64,000 nt of DNA from Sepiola atlantica (taxonomy: Eukaryota > Mollusca > Cephalopoda > Sepiida > Sepiolidae), in contig CAUVYP010000593.1 of assembly GCA_963556195.1 (NCBI GenBank), positions 62,001 to 126,000 of the forward strand. The letters run 5' to 3'. Below the pieces are notes generated by a model. The model was not told where the DNA came from, did no database searches, and was given only the letters and a program-made list of their open reading frames with translations. The position numbers were made by a program, and so were the translations under genes. Below, piece by piece: positions 22,914-37,795 of the stretch (positions are counted from its first letter, which is position 1; every line of letters begins with the position of its first letter).

Positions 22914-25900
22914 TTAGCGCGTTTTAAAGTTGATATCGCTTTTGTTTATAACTTCCACATTTATTCGAATTGTGCAACGAAACTTTGCAGACAGTCTCGA
23001 ATAGGCCTTTTCTACTGAAGTACTAAGTTTCAGAAGTGCAGTTCTTGTACTGCCGGAGATATGTCGATACAAACTGAATACGCAAAACATCAACACAATT
23101 TAGTGCGTTTTAAAGTTGATATCGCTTTTGTTTATAACTTCCACATTTATTCGAATTGTGCAACGAAACTTTGCAGACAGTCTCAAATAGGCCTTTTCTA
23201 CTGAAGTACCAAGTTTCAGAAGTGCAGCTCTTGTACTGCCGGAGATATGTCGATACAAACTGAATACGCAAAACATCAACAAAATTTAGCGCGTTTTAAA
23301 GTTGATATCGCTTTTGTTTATAACTTCCACATTTATTCGAATTGTGCAACGAAACTTTGCAGACAGTCTCGAATAGGCCTTTTCTACTGAAGTACCAAGT
23401 TTAAGAAGTGCAGCTCTTGTACTGCCGGAGATATGTCGATACAAACTGAATACGCAAAACATCAACAAAATTTAGCGCGTTTTAAAGTTGATATCGCTTT
23501 TGTTTATAACTTCCACATTTATTCGAATTGTGCAACGAAACTTTGCTGACAGTCGCGGTTACACATTTTCTACTGAAGTACCAAGTTTCAGAAGTGCAGC
23601 TCTTGTACTGCCGGAGATATGTCGATACAAACTGAATACGCAAAACATCAACAAAATTTAGCGCGTTTTAAAGTTGATATCGCTTTTGTTTATAACTTCC
23701 ACATTTATTCGAATTGTGCAACGAAACTTTGCAGACAGTCTCGAATAGGCCTTTTCTACTGAAGTATTAAGTTTCAGAAGTGTAGCTCTTGTACTGCCGG
23801 AGATATGTCGATACAAACTGAATACGCAAAACATCAACAAAATTTAGCGCGTTTTAAAGTTGATATCGCTTTTGTTTATAACTTCCACATTTATTCGAAT
23901 TGTGCAACGAAACTTTGCAGACAGTCGCGGAGACACATTTTCTACTGAAGTACCAAGTTTCAGAAGTGCAGCTCTTGTACTGCCGGAGATATGTCGATAC
24001 AAACTGAATACGCAAAACATCAACAAAATTTAGCGCGTTTTAAAGTTGATATCGCTTTTGTTTATAACTTCCACATTTATTCGAATTGTGCAACGAAACT
24101 TTGCAGACAGTCGCGGAGACACATTTTCTACTGAAGTACCAAGTTTTAGAAGTGCAGCTTTTGTACTGCCGGAGATATGTCGATACAAACTGAATACGCA
24201 AAACATCAACAAAATTTCGCGCATTTTAACGTTGATATCGCTTTTGTTTATAACTTCCACATTTATTCGAATTGTGCAACGAAACTTTGCAGACAGTCTC
24301 GAATAGGCCTTTTCTACTGAAGTACCAAGTTTCAGAAGTGCAGCTCTTGTACTGCCGGAGATATGTCGATACAAACTCAATACGCAAAACATCAACAAAA
24401 TTTAGCGCGTTTTAAAGTTGATATCGCTTTTGTTTATAACTTCCACATTTATTTGAATTGTGCAACGAAACTTTGCAGACAGTCGCGGAGACACATTTTC
24501 TACTGAAGTACCAAGTTTCAGAAGTGCAGCTCTTTTACTGCCGGAGATATGTCGATACAAACTGAATACGCAAAACACCAACAAAATTTAGCGCGTTTTA
24601 AAGTTGATATCGCTTTTGTTTATAACTTCCACATTTATTCGAATTGTGCAACGAAACTTTGCAGACAGTCGTGGAGACACATTCTCTACTGAAGTACCAA
24701 GTTTCAGAAATGCAACTCTTGTACTGCCGCAGATATGTCGATACAAACTGAATACGCAAAACATCAACAAAATTTAGCGCGTTTTAAAGTTGATATCGCT
24801 TTTGTTTATAACTTCCACATTTATACGAATTGTGCAACGAAACTTTGCAGACAGTCTCAAATAGGCCTTTTCTACTGAAGTACAAAGTTTCAGATGTGCA
24901 GCTCTTGTACTGCCGGAGATATGTGGATACAAACTGAATACGCAAAACATCAACAAAATATAGCGCGTTTTAAAGTTGATATCGCTTTTGTTTATAACTT
25001 CCACATTTATTCGAATTGTGCAACGAAACTTTGCAGACAGTCGCGGAGACAGATTTTCTACTGAAGTACCAAGTTTCAGAAGTGCAGCTCTTGTACTACC
25101 GGAGATATGTCGATACAAACTGAATACGCAAAACATCAACAAAATTTAACGCGTTTTAAAGTTGATACCGCTTTTGTTTATAACTTCCACATTTATTCGA
25201 ATTGTGCAACGAAACCTTGCAGACAGTCGCGGAGACACATTTTCTACTGTAGTACCAAGTTTCTAGAAGTGCAGCTCTTGTACTGCCGGAGATATGTCGA
25301 TACAAACTGAATACGCAAAACATCAACAAAATTTAGCGCGTTTTAAAGTTGATATCGCTTTTGTTTATAACTTCCACATTTATTCGAATTGTGCAACGAA
25401 ACTTTGCAGACAGTCTCGAATAGGCCTTTTCTACTGAAGTACTAAGTTTCAGAAGTGCAGTTCTTGTACTGCCGGAGATATGTCGATACAAACTGAATAC
25501 GCAAAACATCAACAAAATTTAGCGCGTTTTAAAGTTGATATCGCTTTTGTTTATAACTTCCACATTTATTCGAATTGTGCAACGAAACTTTGCAGACAGT
25601 CTCAAATAGGCCTTTTCTACTGAAGTACCAAGTTTAAGAAGTGCAGCTCTTGTACTGCCGGAGATATGTCGATACAAACTGAATACGCAAAACATCAACA
25701 AAATTTAGCGCGTTTTAAAGTTGATATCGCTTTTGTTTATAACTTCCACATTTATTCGAATTGTGCAACGAAACTTTGCTGACAGTCGCGGTTACACATT
25801 TTCTACTGAAGTACCAAGTTTCAGAAGTGCAGCTCTTGTACTGCCGGAGATATGTCGATACAAACTGAATACGCAAAACATCAACAAAATTTAGCGCGTT

Positions 25901-28681
25901 TTAAAGTTGATATCGCTTTTGTTTATAACTTCCACATTTATTCGAATTGTGCAACGAAACTTTGCAGACAGTCTCGAATAGGCCTTTTCTACTGAAGTAT
26001 TAAGTTTCAGAAGTGTAGCTCTTGTACTGCCGGAGATATGTCGATACAAACTGAATACGCAAAACATCAACAAAATTTAGCGCGTTTTAAAGTTGATATC
26101 GCTTTTGTTTATAACTTCCACATTTATTCGAATTGTGCAACGAAACTTTGCAGACAGTCGCGGAGACACATTTTCTACTGAAGTACCAAGTTTCAGAAGT
26201 GCAGCTCTTGTACTGCCGGAGATATGTCGATACAAACTGAATACGCAAAACATCAACAAAATTTAGCGCGTTTTAAAGTTGATATCGCTTTTGTTTATAA
26301 CTTCCACATTTATTCGAATTGTGCAACGAAACTTTGCAGACAGTCGCGGAGACACATTTTCTACTGAAGTACCAAGTTTTAGAAGTGCAGCTTTTGTACT
26401 GCCGGAGATATGTCGATACAAACTGAATACGCAAAACATCAACAAAATTTCGCGCATTTTAACGTTGATATCGCTTTTGTTTATAACTTCCACATTTATT
26501 CGAATTGTGCAACGAAACTTTGCAGACAGTCTCGAATAGGCCTTTTCTACTGAAGTACCAAGTTTCAGAAGTGCAGCTCTTGTACTGCCGGAGATATGTC
26601 GATACAAACTGAATACGCAAAACATCAACAAAATTTAGCGCGTTTTAAAGTTGATATCGCTTTTGTTTATAACTTCCACATTTATTTGAATTGTGCAACG
26701 AAACTTTGCAGACAGTCGCGGAGACACATTTTCTACTGAAGTACCAAGTCTCAGAAGTGCAGCTCTTTTACTGCCGGAGATATGTCGATACAAACTGAAT
26801 ACGCAAAACACCAACAAAATTTAGCGCGTTTTAAAGTTGATATCGCTTTTGTTTATAACTTCCACATTTATTCGAATTGTGCAACGAAACTTTGCAGACA
26901 GTCGTGGAGACACATTCTCTACTGAAGTACCAAGTTTCAGAAATGCAACTCTTGTACTGCCGCAGATATGTCGATACAAACTGAATACGCAAAACATCAA
27001 CAAAATTTAGCGCGTTTTAAAGTTGATATCGCTTTTGTTTATAACTTCCACATTTATACGAATTGTGCAACGAAACTTTGCAGACAGTCTCAAATAGGCC
27101 TTTTCTACTGAAGTACAAAGTTTCAGATGTGCAGCTCTTGTACTGCCGGAGATATGTGGATACAAACTGAATACGCAAAACATCAACAAAATATAGCGCG
27201 TTTTAAAGTTGATATCGCTTTTGTTTATAACTTCCACATTTATTCGAATTGTGCAACGAAACTTTGCAGACAGTCGCGGAGACAGATTTTCTACTGAAGT
27301 ACCAAGTTATAGAAGTGCAGCTCTTGTACTACCGGAGATATGTCGATACAAACTGAATACGCAAAACATCAACAAAATTTAACGCGTTTTAAAGTTGATA
27401 CCGCTTTTGTTTATAACTTCCACATTTATTCGAATTGTGCAACGAAACCTTGCAGACAGTCGCGGAGACACATTTTCTACTGAAGTACCAAGTTTCTAGA
27501 AGTGCAGCTCTTGTACTGCCGGAGATATGTCGATACAAACTGAATACGCAAAACATCAACAAAATTTAGCGCGTTTTAAAGTTGATATCGCTTTTGTTTA
27601 TAACTTCCACATTTATTCGAATTGTGCAACGAAACTTTGCAGACAGTCTCGAATAGGCCTTTTCTACTGAAGTACTAAGTTTCAGAAGTGCAGTTCTTGT
27701 ACTGCCGGAGATATGTCGATACAAACTGAATACGCAAAACATCAACAAAATTTAGCGCGTTTTAAAGTTGATATCGCTTTTGTTTATAACTTCCACATTT
27801 ATTCGAATTGTGCAACGAAACTTTGCAGACAGTCTCAAATAGGCCTTTTCTACTGAAGTACCAAGTGTCAGAAGTGCAGCTCTTGTACTGCCGGAGATAT
27901 GTCGATACAAACTGAATACGCAAAACATCAACAAAATTTCGCGCGTTTTAAAGTTGATATCGCTTTTGTTTATAACTTCCACATTTATTCGAATTGTGCA
28001 ACGAAACTTTGCAGACAGTCTCGAATAGGCCTTTTCTACTGAAGTACCAAGTTTAAGAAGTGCAGCTCTTGTACTGCCGGAGATATGTCGATACAAACTG
28101 AATACGCAAAACATCAACAAAATTTAGCGCGTTTAAAAGTTGATATCGCTTTTGTTTATAACTTCCACATTTATTCGAATTGTGCAACGAAACTTTGCAG
28201 ACAGTCGCGGAGACACATTTTCTACTGAAGTACCAAGTTTCAGAAGTGCAGCTCTTGTACTGCCGGAGATATGTCGATACAAACTGAATACGCAAAACAT
28301 CAACAAAATTTAGCGCGTTTTAAAGTTGATATCGCTTTTGTTTATAACTTCCACATTTATTCGAATTGTGCAACGAAACTTTGCAGACAGTCTCGAATAA
28401 GCCTTTTCTACTGATGTACCAAGTTTCACAAGTGTAGCTCTTGTAGTGCCGGAGATATGTCGATACAAACTGAATACGCAAAACATCAACAAAATTTAAC
28501 GCGTTTTAAAGTTGATATCGCTTTTGTTTACAACTTCCACATTTATTCGAATTGTGCAACGAAACTTTGCAGACAGTCTCGAATAGGCCTTTTCTACTGA
28601 AGTACCAAGTTTCAGAAGTGCAGCTGTTGTACTGCCGGAGATATGTCGATACAAACTAAATACGCAAAACATCAACAAAAT

Positions 28682-29797
28682 TTAGCGCGTTTTAAAGTTG
28701 ATATCGCTTTTGTTTATAACTTCCACATTTATTCGAACTGTGCAACGAAACTTTGCAGACAGTCTCAAATAAGCCTCTTGTACTACAGTACCAAGTTTCA
28801 GAAGTGCAGCTCTTGTACTGCCTGAGATATGTCGATACAAACTGAATACGCACCACATCAACAAAATTTAGCGCGTTTTAAAGTTGATATCGCTTTTGTT
28901 TATAACTTCCACATTTATTCGAATTGTGCAACGAAACTTTGCAGACAGTCGCAGAGACACATGTTCTACTGGAGTACCAAGATTTAGAAGTGCAGCTCTT
29001 GTACTGCCGGAGATATGTCGATACAAACTGAATACGCAAAACATCAACAAAATTTAGCGCGTTTTAAAGTTGATATCGCTTTTGTTTATAACTTCCACAT
29101 TTATTCGAATTGTGCAATGAAACTTTGCAGACAGTCTCGAATAGGCCTTTTCTACTGAAGTACCAAGTTTCAGAAGTGCAGCTCTTGTACTGCCGGAGAT
29201 ATGTCGATACAAACTGAATACGCAAAACATCAACAAAATTTAGCGCGTTTTAAAGTTGATATCGCTTTTGTTTATAACTTCCACATTTATTCGAATTGTG
29301 CAACGAAACTTTGCAGACAGTCTCAAATAGGCCTCTTGTACTACAGTACCAAGTTTCAGAAGTGCAGCTCTTGTACTGCCTGAGATATGTCGATACAAAC
29401 TGAATACGCACCACATCAACAAAATTTAGCGCGTTTTAAAGTTGATATCGCTTTTGTTTATAACTTCCACATTTATTCGAATTGTGCAACGAAACTTTGC
29501 AGACAGTCGCAGAGACACATTTTCTACTGGAGTACCAAGATTTAGAAGTGCAGCCCTTGTACTGCCGGAGATATGTCGATACAAACTGAATACGCAAAAC
29601 ATCAACAAAATTTAGCGCGTTTTAAAGTTGATATCGCTTTTGTTTATAACTTCCACATTTATTCGAATTGTGCAATGAAACTTTGCAGACAGTCTCGAAT
29701 AGGCCTTTTCTACTGAAGTACCAAGTTTCAGAAGTGCAGCTCTTGTACTGCCGGAGATATGTCGATACAAACTGAATACGCAAAACATCAACAAAAT
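28682..29797. repeat. 558-bp C-D-B trimer, two tandem copies
   Basis: 28682 (C), 28868 (D), 29054 (B with gcaatgaaac) repeat at 29240, 29426 and 29612. The rare gcaatgaaac change and the ccaagattt form of D are in both copies. A further gcaatgaaac unit is at 31658. The same trimers reappear at 59557-60672, so this zone X cassette has been copied over about 31 kb. Confidence 0.88.
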
Positions 29798-31954
29798 TTA
29801 GCGCGTTTTAAAGTTGATATCGCTTTTGTTTATAACTTCCACATTTATTCGAATTGTGCAACGAAACTTTGCGGACAGTCTCGAATAGGCCTTTTCTACT
29901 GAAGTACCAAGTTTAAGAAGTGCAGCTCTTGTACTGCCGGAGATATGTCGATACAAACTGAATACGCAAAACATCAACAAAATTTAGCGCGTTTTAAAGT
30001 TGATATCGCTTTTGTTTATAACTTCCACATTTATTCGAATTGTGCAACGAAACTTTGCAGACAGTCGCGGTTACACATTTTCTACTGAAGTACCAAGTTT
30101 CAGAAGTGCAGCTCTTGTACTGCCAGAGATATGTCGATACAAACTGAATACGCAAAACATCAACAAAATTTAGCGCGTTTTAAAGTTGATATCGCTTTTG
30201 TTTATAACTTCCACATTTATTCGAATTGTGCAACGAAACTTTGCAGACAGTCTAGAATAGGCCTTTTCTACTGAAGTATTAAGTTTCAGAAGTGCAGCTC
30301 TTGTACTGCCGGAGATATGTCGATACAAACTGAATACGCAAAACATCAACAAAATTTAGCGCGTTTTAAAGTTGATATCGCTTTTGTTTATAACTTCCAC
30401 ATTTATTCGAATTGTGCAACGAAACTTTGCAGACAGTCGCGGAGACACATGTTCTACTGAAGTACCAAGTTTCAGAAGTGCAGCTCTTGTACTGCCGGAG
30501 ATATGTCGATACAAACTGAATACGCAAAACATCAACAAAATTTAGCGCGTTTTAAAGTTGATATCGCTTTTGTTTATAACTTCCACATTTATTCGAATTG
30601 TGCAACGAAACTTTGCAGACAGTCTCGAATAGGCCTTTTCTACTGATGTACCAAGTCTCAAAAGTGCAGCTCTTGTACTGCCGGAGATATGTCGATACAA
30701 ACTGAATACGCAAAACATCAACAAAATTTAACGCGTTTTAAAGTTGATATCGCTTTTGTTTATAACTTCCACATTTATTCGAATTGTGCAACGAAACTTT
30801 GCAGACAGTCTCGAATAGGCCTTTTCTACTGAAGTACCAAGTTTCAGAAGTGCAGCTCTTGTACTGCCGGAGATATGTCGATACAAACTAAATACGCAAA
30901 ACATCAACAAAATTTAGCGCGTTTTAAAGTTGATATCGCTTTTGTTTATAACTTCCACATTTATTCGAATTGTGCAACGAAACTTTGCAGACGGTCTCAA
31001 ATAGGGCTTTTCTACTGAAGTACCAAGTTTCAGAAGTGCAGCTCTTGTACTGCCGGAGATATGTCGATACAAACTGAATACGCAAAACATCAACAAAATG
31101 TCGCGCGTTTTAAAGTTGATATCGCTTTTGTTTATAACTTCCACATTTATTCGAATTGTGCAACGAAACTTTGCGGACAGTCTCAAATAGGCCTTTTCTA
31201 CGGAAGTACCAAGTTTAAGAAGTGCAGCTCTTGTACTGCCGGAGATATGTCGATACAAACTGAATACGCAAAACATCAACAAAATTTAGCGCGTTTTAAA
31301 GTTGATATCGCTTTTGTTTATAACTTCCACATTTATTCGAATTGTGCAACGAAACTTTGCAGACAGTCTCGAATAGGCCTTTTCTACTGAAGTATTAAGT
31401 TTCAGAAGTGTAGCTCTTGTACTGCCGGAGATATGTCGATACAAACTGAATACGCAAAACATCAACAAAATTTAGCGCGTTTTAAAGTTGATATCGCTTT
31501 AGTTTATAACTTCCACATTTATTCGAATTGTGCAACGATACTTTGCAGACAGTCGCGGAGACACATTTTCTACTGAAGTACCAAGTTTCAGAAATGCAGC
31601 TCTTGTACTGCCGCAGATATGTCGATACAAACTGAATACGCAAAACATCAACAAAATTTAGCGCGTTTTAAAGTTGATATCGCTTTTGTTTATAACTTCC
31701 ACATTTATTCGAATTGTGCAATGAAACTTTGCAGACAGGCTCGAATAGGCCTTTTCTACTGAAGTACCAAGTTTCAGAAGTGCAGCTCTTGTACTGCCGG
31801 AGATATGTCGATACAAACTGAATACGCAAAACATCAACAATATTTAGCGCGTTTTAAAGTTGATATCGCTTTTGTTTATAACTTCCACATTTATTCGAAT
31901 TGTGCAACGAAACTTTGCAGACAGTCTCAAATAGGCCTTTTCTACTGAAGTACA

Positions 31955-34372
31955 AAGTTTCAGAAGTGCAGCTCTTGTACTGCCGGAGATATGTCGATAC
32001 AAACTGAATACGCAAAACATCAACAAAATGTCGCGCGTTTTAAAGTTGATATCGCTTTTGTTTATAACTTCCACATTTATTCGAATTGTGCAACGAAACT
32101 TTGCGGACAGTCTCGAATAGGCCTTTTCTACTGAAGTACCAAGTTTAAGAAGTGCAGCTCTTGTACTGCCGGAGATATGTCGATACAAACTGAATACGCA
32201 AAACATCAACAAAATTTAGCGCGTTTTAAAGTTGATATCGCTTTTGTTTATAACTTCAACATTTATTCGAATTGTGCAACGAAACTTTGCAGACAGTCGC
32301 GGTTACACATTTTCTACTGAAGTACCAAGTTTCAGAAGTGCAGCTCTTGTACTGCCGGAGATATGTCGATACAAACTGAATACGCAAAACATCAACAAAA
32401 TTTAGCGCGTTTTAAAGTTGATATCGCTTTTGTTTATAACTTCCACATTTATTCGAATTGTGCAACGAAATTTTACAGACAGTCTCGAATAGGGCTTTTC
32501 CACTGATGTACCAAGTCTCACAAGTGCAGCTCTTGTTCTGCCGGAGATATGTCGATACAAACTAGATACGCAAAACATCAACAAAATTTAACGCGTTTTA
32601 AAGTTGATATCGCTTTTGTTTATAACTTCCACATTTATTCGAATTGTGCAACGAAACTTTGCAGACAGTCTCGAATAGGCCTTTTCTACTGAAGTACCAA
32701 GTTTCAGAAGTGCAGCTCTTGTACTGCCGGAGATATGTCGATACAAACTAAATACGCAAAACATCAACAAAATTTAGCGCGTTTTAAAGTTGATATCGCT
32801 TTTGTTTATAACTTCCACATTTATTCGAATTGTGCAACGAAACTTTGCAGACAGTCTCGAATAGGCCTTTTCTACTGAAGTACCAAGTTTCAGAAGTGCA
32901 GCTCTTGTACTGCCGGAGATATGTCGATACAAACTGAATACGCAAAACATCAACAAAATGTCGCGCGTTTTAAAGTTGATATCGCTTTTGTTTATAACTT
33001 CCACATTTATTCGAATTGTGCAACGAAACTTTGCGGACAGTCTCGAATAGGCCTTTTCTACTGAAGTACCAAGTTTAAGAAGTGCAGCTCTTGTACTGCC
33101 GGAGATATGTCGATACAAACTGAATACGCAAAACATCAACAAAATTTAGCGCGTTTTAAAGTTGATATCGCTTTTGTTTATAACTTCCACATTTATTCGA
33201 ATTGTGCAACGAAACTTTGCAGACAGTCGCGGTTACACATTTTCTACTGAAGTACCAAGTTTCAGAAGTGCAGCTCCTGTACTGCCGGAGATATGTCGAT
33301 ACAAACTGAATACGCAAAACATCAACAAAATTTAGCGCGTTTTAAAGTTGATATCGCTTTTGTTTATAACTTCCACATTTATTCGAATTGTGCAACGAAA
33401 CTTTGCAGACAGTCTCGAATACGCCTTTTCTACTGAAGTATTAAGTTTCAGAAGTGTAGCTCTTGTACTGCCGGAGATATGTCGATACAAACTGAATACG
33501 CAAAACATCAACAAAATTTAGCGCGTTTTAAAGTTGATATCGCTTTTGTTTATAACTTCCACATTTATTCGAATTGTGCAACGAAACTTTGCAGACAGTC
33601 TCGAATAGGCCTTTTCTACTGAAGTATTAAGTTTCAGAAGTGTAGCTCTTGTACTGCCGGAGATATGTCGATACAAACTGAATACGCAAAACATCAACAA
33701 AATTTAGCGCGTTTTAAAGTTGATATCGCTTTTGTTTATAACTTCCACATTTATTCGAATTGTGCAACGAAACTTTGCAGACAGTCGCGGAGACACATTT
33801 TCTACTGAAGTACCAAGTTTCAGAAGTGCAGCTCTTGTACTGCCGGAGATATGTCGATACAAACTGAATACGCAAAACATCAACAAAATTTAGCGCGTTT
33901 TAAAGTTGATATCGCTTTTGTTTATAACTTCCACATTTATTCGCATTGTGCAAAGAAATTTTGCAGACAGTCTCGAATAGGCCTTTTCTACTGATGTACC
34001 AAGTCTCACAAGTGCAGCTCTTGTACTGCCGGAGATATGTCGATACAAACTGAATACGCAAAACATCAACAAAATTTAACGCGTTTTAAAGTTGATATCG
34101 CTTTTGTTTATAACTTCCACATTTATTCGAATTGTGCAACGAAACTTTGCAGACAGTCTCGAATAGGCCTTTTCTACTGAAGTACTAAGTTTCAGAAGTG
34201 CAGCTCTTGTACTGCCGGAGATATGTCGATACAAACTAAATACGCAAAACATCAACAAAATTTAGCGCGTTTTAAAGTTGATATCGCTTTTGTTTATAAC
34301 TTCCACATTTATTCGAATTGTGCAACGAAACTTTGCAGACAGTCTCGAATAGGCCTTTTCTACTGAAGTACC
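31955..34372. repeat. 2418-bp (13-mer) tandem duplication, copy 1
   Basis: Offset to copy 2 is exactly 13 x 186 = 2418. Copies share private changes: cttcaacattt (32252/34670), aaattttacagac plus agggcttttccactg and cttgttctgcc (32469-32537 and 34887-34955), actagatac, agctcctg, aatacgcc (33419/35837) and the K unit. I found no difference between copies. The last separating base on the left is 31954 (a) against 34372 (c). Confidence 0.92.
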
Positions 34373-36790
34373 AAGTTTCAGAAGTGCAGCTCTTGTACTG
34401 CCGGAGATATGTCGATACAAACTGAATACGCAAAACATCAACAAAATGTCGCGCGTTTTAAAGTTGATATCGCTTTTGTTTATAACTTCCACATTTATTC
34501 GAATTGTGCAACGAAACTTTGCGGACAGTCTCGAATAGGCCTTTTCTACTGAAGTACCAAGTTTAAGAAGTGCAGCTCTTGTACTGCCGGAGATATGTCG
34601 ATACAAACTGAATACGCAAAACATCAACAAAATTTAGCGCGTTTTAAAGTTGATATCGCTTTTGTTTATAACTTCAACATTTATTCGAATTGTGCAACGA
34701 AACTTTGCAGACAGTCGCGGTTACACATTTTCTACTGAAGTACCAAGTTTCAGAAGTGCAGCTCTTGTACTGCCGGAGATATGTCGATACAAACTGAATA
34801 CGCAAAACATCAACAAAATTTAGCGCGTTTTAAAGTTGATATCGCTTTTGTTTATAACTTCCACATTTATTCGAATTGTGCAACGAAATTTTACAGACAG
34901 TCTCGAATAGGGCTTTTCCACTGATGTACCAAGTCTCACAAGTGCAGCTCTTGTTCTGCCGGAGATATGTCGATACAAACTAGATACGCAAAACATCAAC
35001 AAAATTTAACGCGTTTTAAAGTTGATATCGCTTTTGTTTATAACTTCCACATTTATTCGAATTGTGCAACGAAACTTTGCAGACAGTCTCGAATAGGCCT
35101 TTTCTACTGAAGTACCAAGTTTCAGAAGTGCAGCTCTTGTACTGCCGGAGATATGTCGATACAAACTAAATACGCAAAACATCAACAAAATTTAGCGCGT
35201 TTTAAAGTTGATATCGCTTTTGTTTATAACTTCCACATTTATTCGAATTGTGCAACGAAACTTTGCAGACAGTCTCGAATAGGCCTTTTCTACTGAAGTA
35301 CCAAGTTTCAGAAGTGCAGCTCTTGTACTGCCGGAGATATGTCGATACAAACTGAATACGCAAAACATCAACAAAATGTCGCGCGTTTTAAAGTTGATAT
35401 CGCTTTTGTTTATAACTTCCACATTTATTCGAATTGTGCAACGAAACTTTGCGGACAGTCTCGAATAGGCCTTTTCTACTGAAGTACCAAGTTTAAGAAG
35501 TGCAGCTCTTGTACTGCCGGAGATATGTCGATACAAACTGAATACGCAAAACATCAACAAAATTTAGCGCGTTTTAAAGTTGATATCGCTTTTGTTTATA
35601 ACTTCCACATTTATTCGAATTGTGCAACGAAACTTTGCAGACAGTCGCGGTTACACATTTTCTACTGAAGTACCAAGTTTCAGAAGTGCAGCTCCTGTAC
35701 TGCCGGAGATATGTCGATACAAACTGAATACGCAAAACATCAACAAAATTTAGCGCGTTTTAAAGTTGATATCGCTTTTGTTTATAACTTCCACATTTAT
35801 TCGAATTGTGCAACGAAACTTTGCAGACAGTCTCGAATACGCCTTTTCTACTGAAGTATTAAGTTTCAGAAGTGTAGCTCTTGTACTGCCGGAGATATGT
35901 CGATACAAACTGAATACGCAAAACATCAACAAAATTTAGCGCGTTTTAAAGTTGATATCGCTTTTGTTTATAACTTCCACATTTATTCGAATTGTGCAAC
36001 GAAACTTTGCAGACAGTCTCGAATAGGCCTTTTCTACTGAAGTATTAAGTTTCAGAAGTGTAGCTCTTGTACTGCCGGAGATATGTCGATACAAACTGAA
36101 TACGCAAAACATCAACAAAATTTAGCGCGTTTTAAAGTTGATATCGCTTTTGTTTATAACTTCCACATTTATTCGAATTGTGCAACGAAACTTTGCAGAC
36201 AGTCGCGGAGACACATTTTCTACTGAAGTACCAAGTTTCAGAAGTGCAGCTCTTGTACTGCCGGAGATATGTCGATACAAACTGAATACGCAAAACATCA
36301 ACAAAATTTAGCGCGTTTTAAAGTTGATATCGCTTTTGTTTATAACTTCCACATTTATTCGCATTGTGCAAAGAAATTTTGCAGACAGTCTCGAATAGGC
36401 CTTTTCTACTGATGTACCAAGTCTCACAAGTGCAGCTCTTGTACTGCCGGAGATATGTCGATACAAACTGAATACGCAAAACATCAACAAAATTTAACGC
36501 GTTTTAAAGTTGATATCGCTTTTGTTTATAACTTCCACATTTATTCGAATTGTGCAACGAAACTTTGCAGACAGTCTCGAATAGGCCTTTTCTACTGAAG
36601 TACTAAGTTTCAGAAGTGCAGCTCTTGTACTGCCGGAGATATGTCGATACAAACTAAATACGCAAAACATCAACAAAATTTAGCGCGTTTTAAAGTTGAT
36701 ATCGCTTTTGTTTATAACTTCCACATTTATTCGAATTGTGCAACGAAACTTTGCAGACAGTCTCGAATAGGCCTTTTCTACTGAAGTACC
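34373..36790. repeat. 2418-bp (13-mer) tandem duplication, copy 2
   Basis: Direct repeat of the preceding 2418 bp with all private variants kept. Each copy contains two adjacent F units (33332/33518 and 35750/35936), itself a single-monomer duplication. To the right, the E unit with agctcctg recurs once more at 37052, and then the order changes to zone M material. Confidence 0.92.
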
Positions 36791-37795
36791 AAGTTTCAGA
36801 AGTGCAGCTCTTGTACTGCCGGAGATATGTCGATACAAACTGAATACGCAAAACATCAACAAAATGTCGCGCGTTTTAAAGTTGATATCGCTTTTGTTTA
36901 TAACTTCCACATTTATTCGAATTGTGCAACGAAACTTTGCGGACAGTCTCGAATAGGCCTTTTCTACTGAAGTACCAAGTTTAAGAAGTGCAGCTCTTGT
37001 ACTGCCGGAGATATGTCGATACAAACTGAATACGCAAAACATCAACAAAATTTAGCGCGTTTTAAAGTTGATATCGCTTTTGTTTATAACTTCCACATTT
37101 ATTCGAATTGTGCAACGAAACTTTGCAGACAGTCGCGGTTACACATTTTCTACTGAAGTACCAAGTTTCAGAAGTGCAGCTCCTGTACTGCCGGAGATAT
37201 GTCGATACAAACTGAATACGCAAAACATCAACAAAATTTAGCGCGTTTTAAAGTTGATATCGCTTTTGTTTATAACTTCCACATTTATTCGAATTGTGCA
37301 ACGAAACTTTGCAGACAGTCTCGAATAGGCATTTTCTACTGAAGTATTAAGTTTCAGAAGTGTAGCTCTTGTACTGCCGGAGATATGTCGATACAAACTG
37401 AATACGCAAAACATCAACAAAATTTAGCGCGTTTTAAAGTTGATATCGCTTTTGTTTATAACTTCCACATTTATTCGAATTGTGCAACGAAACTTTGCAG
37501 ACAGTCTCGAATAGGCCTTTTCTACTGATGTACCAAGTTTCACAAGTGCAGCTCTTGTACTGCCGGAGATATGTCGATACAAACTGAATACGCAAAACAT
37601 CAACAAAATTTAACGCGTTTTAAAGTTGATATCGCTTTTGTTTATAACTTCCACATTTATTCGAATTGTGCAACGAAACTTTGCAGACAGTCTCGAATAG
37701 GCCTTTTCTACTGAAGTACCAAGTTTCAGAAGTGCAGCTCTTGTACTGCCGGAGATATGTCGATACAAACTAAATACGCAAAACATCAACAAAAT

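Larger units (their letters stand above)
21611..27937. repeat. 11/12-mer HOR, three consecutive copies
   Basis: Three units each starting at F: 21611-23657 (11 monomers, 2047 bp), 23658-25890 (12 monomers, 2233 bp) and 25891 onward, matching to about 27937. The order in the 12-mer is F, A, A, B, A, H, B', A, J, B, B', E. Copies 2 and 3 share gataccgc (25167 and 27400), cgcattttaacg (24220 and 26453), atttatttgaattg and aacaccaac, and differ at only a few bases (for example agtttc/agtctc near 26750 and agtttcag/agttatag near 27307). Confidence 0.9.
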
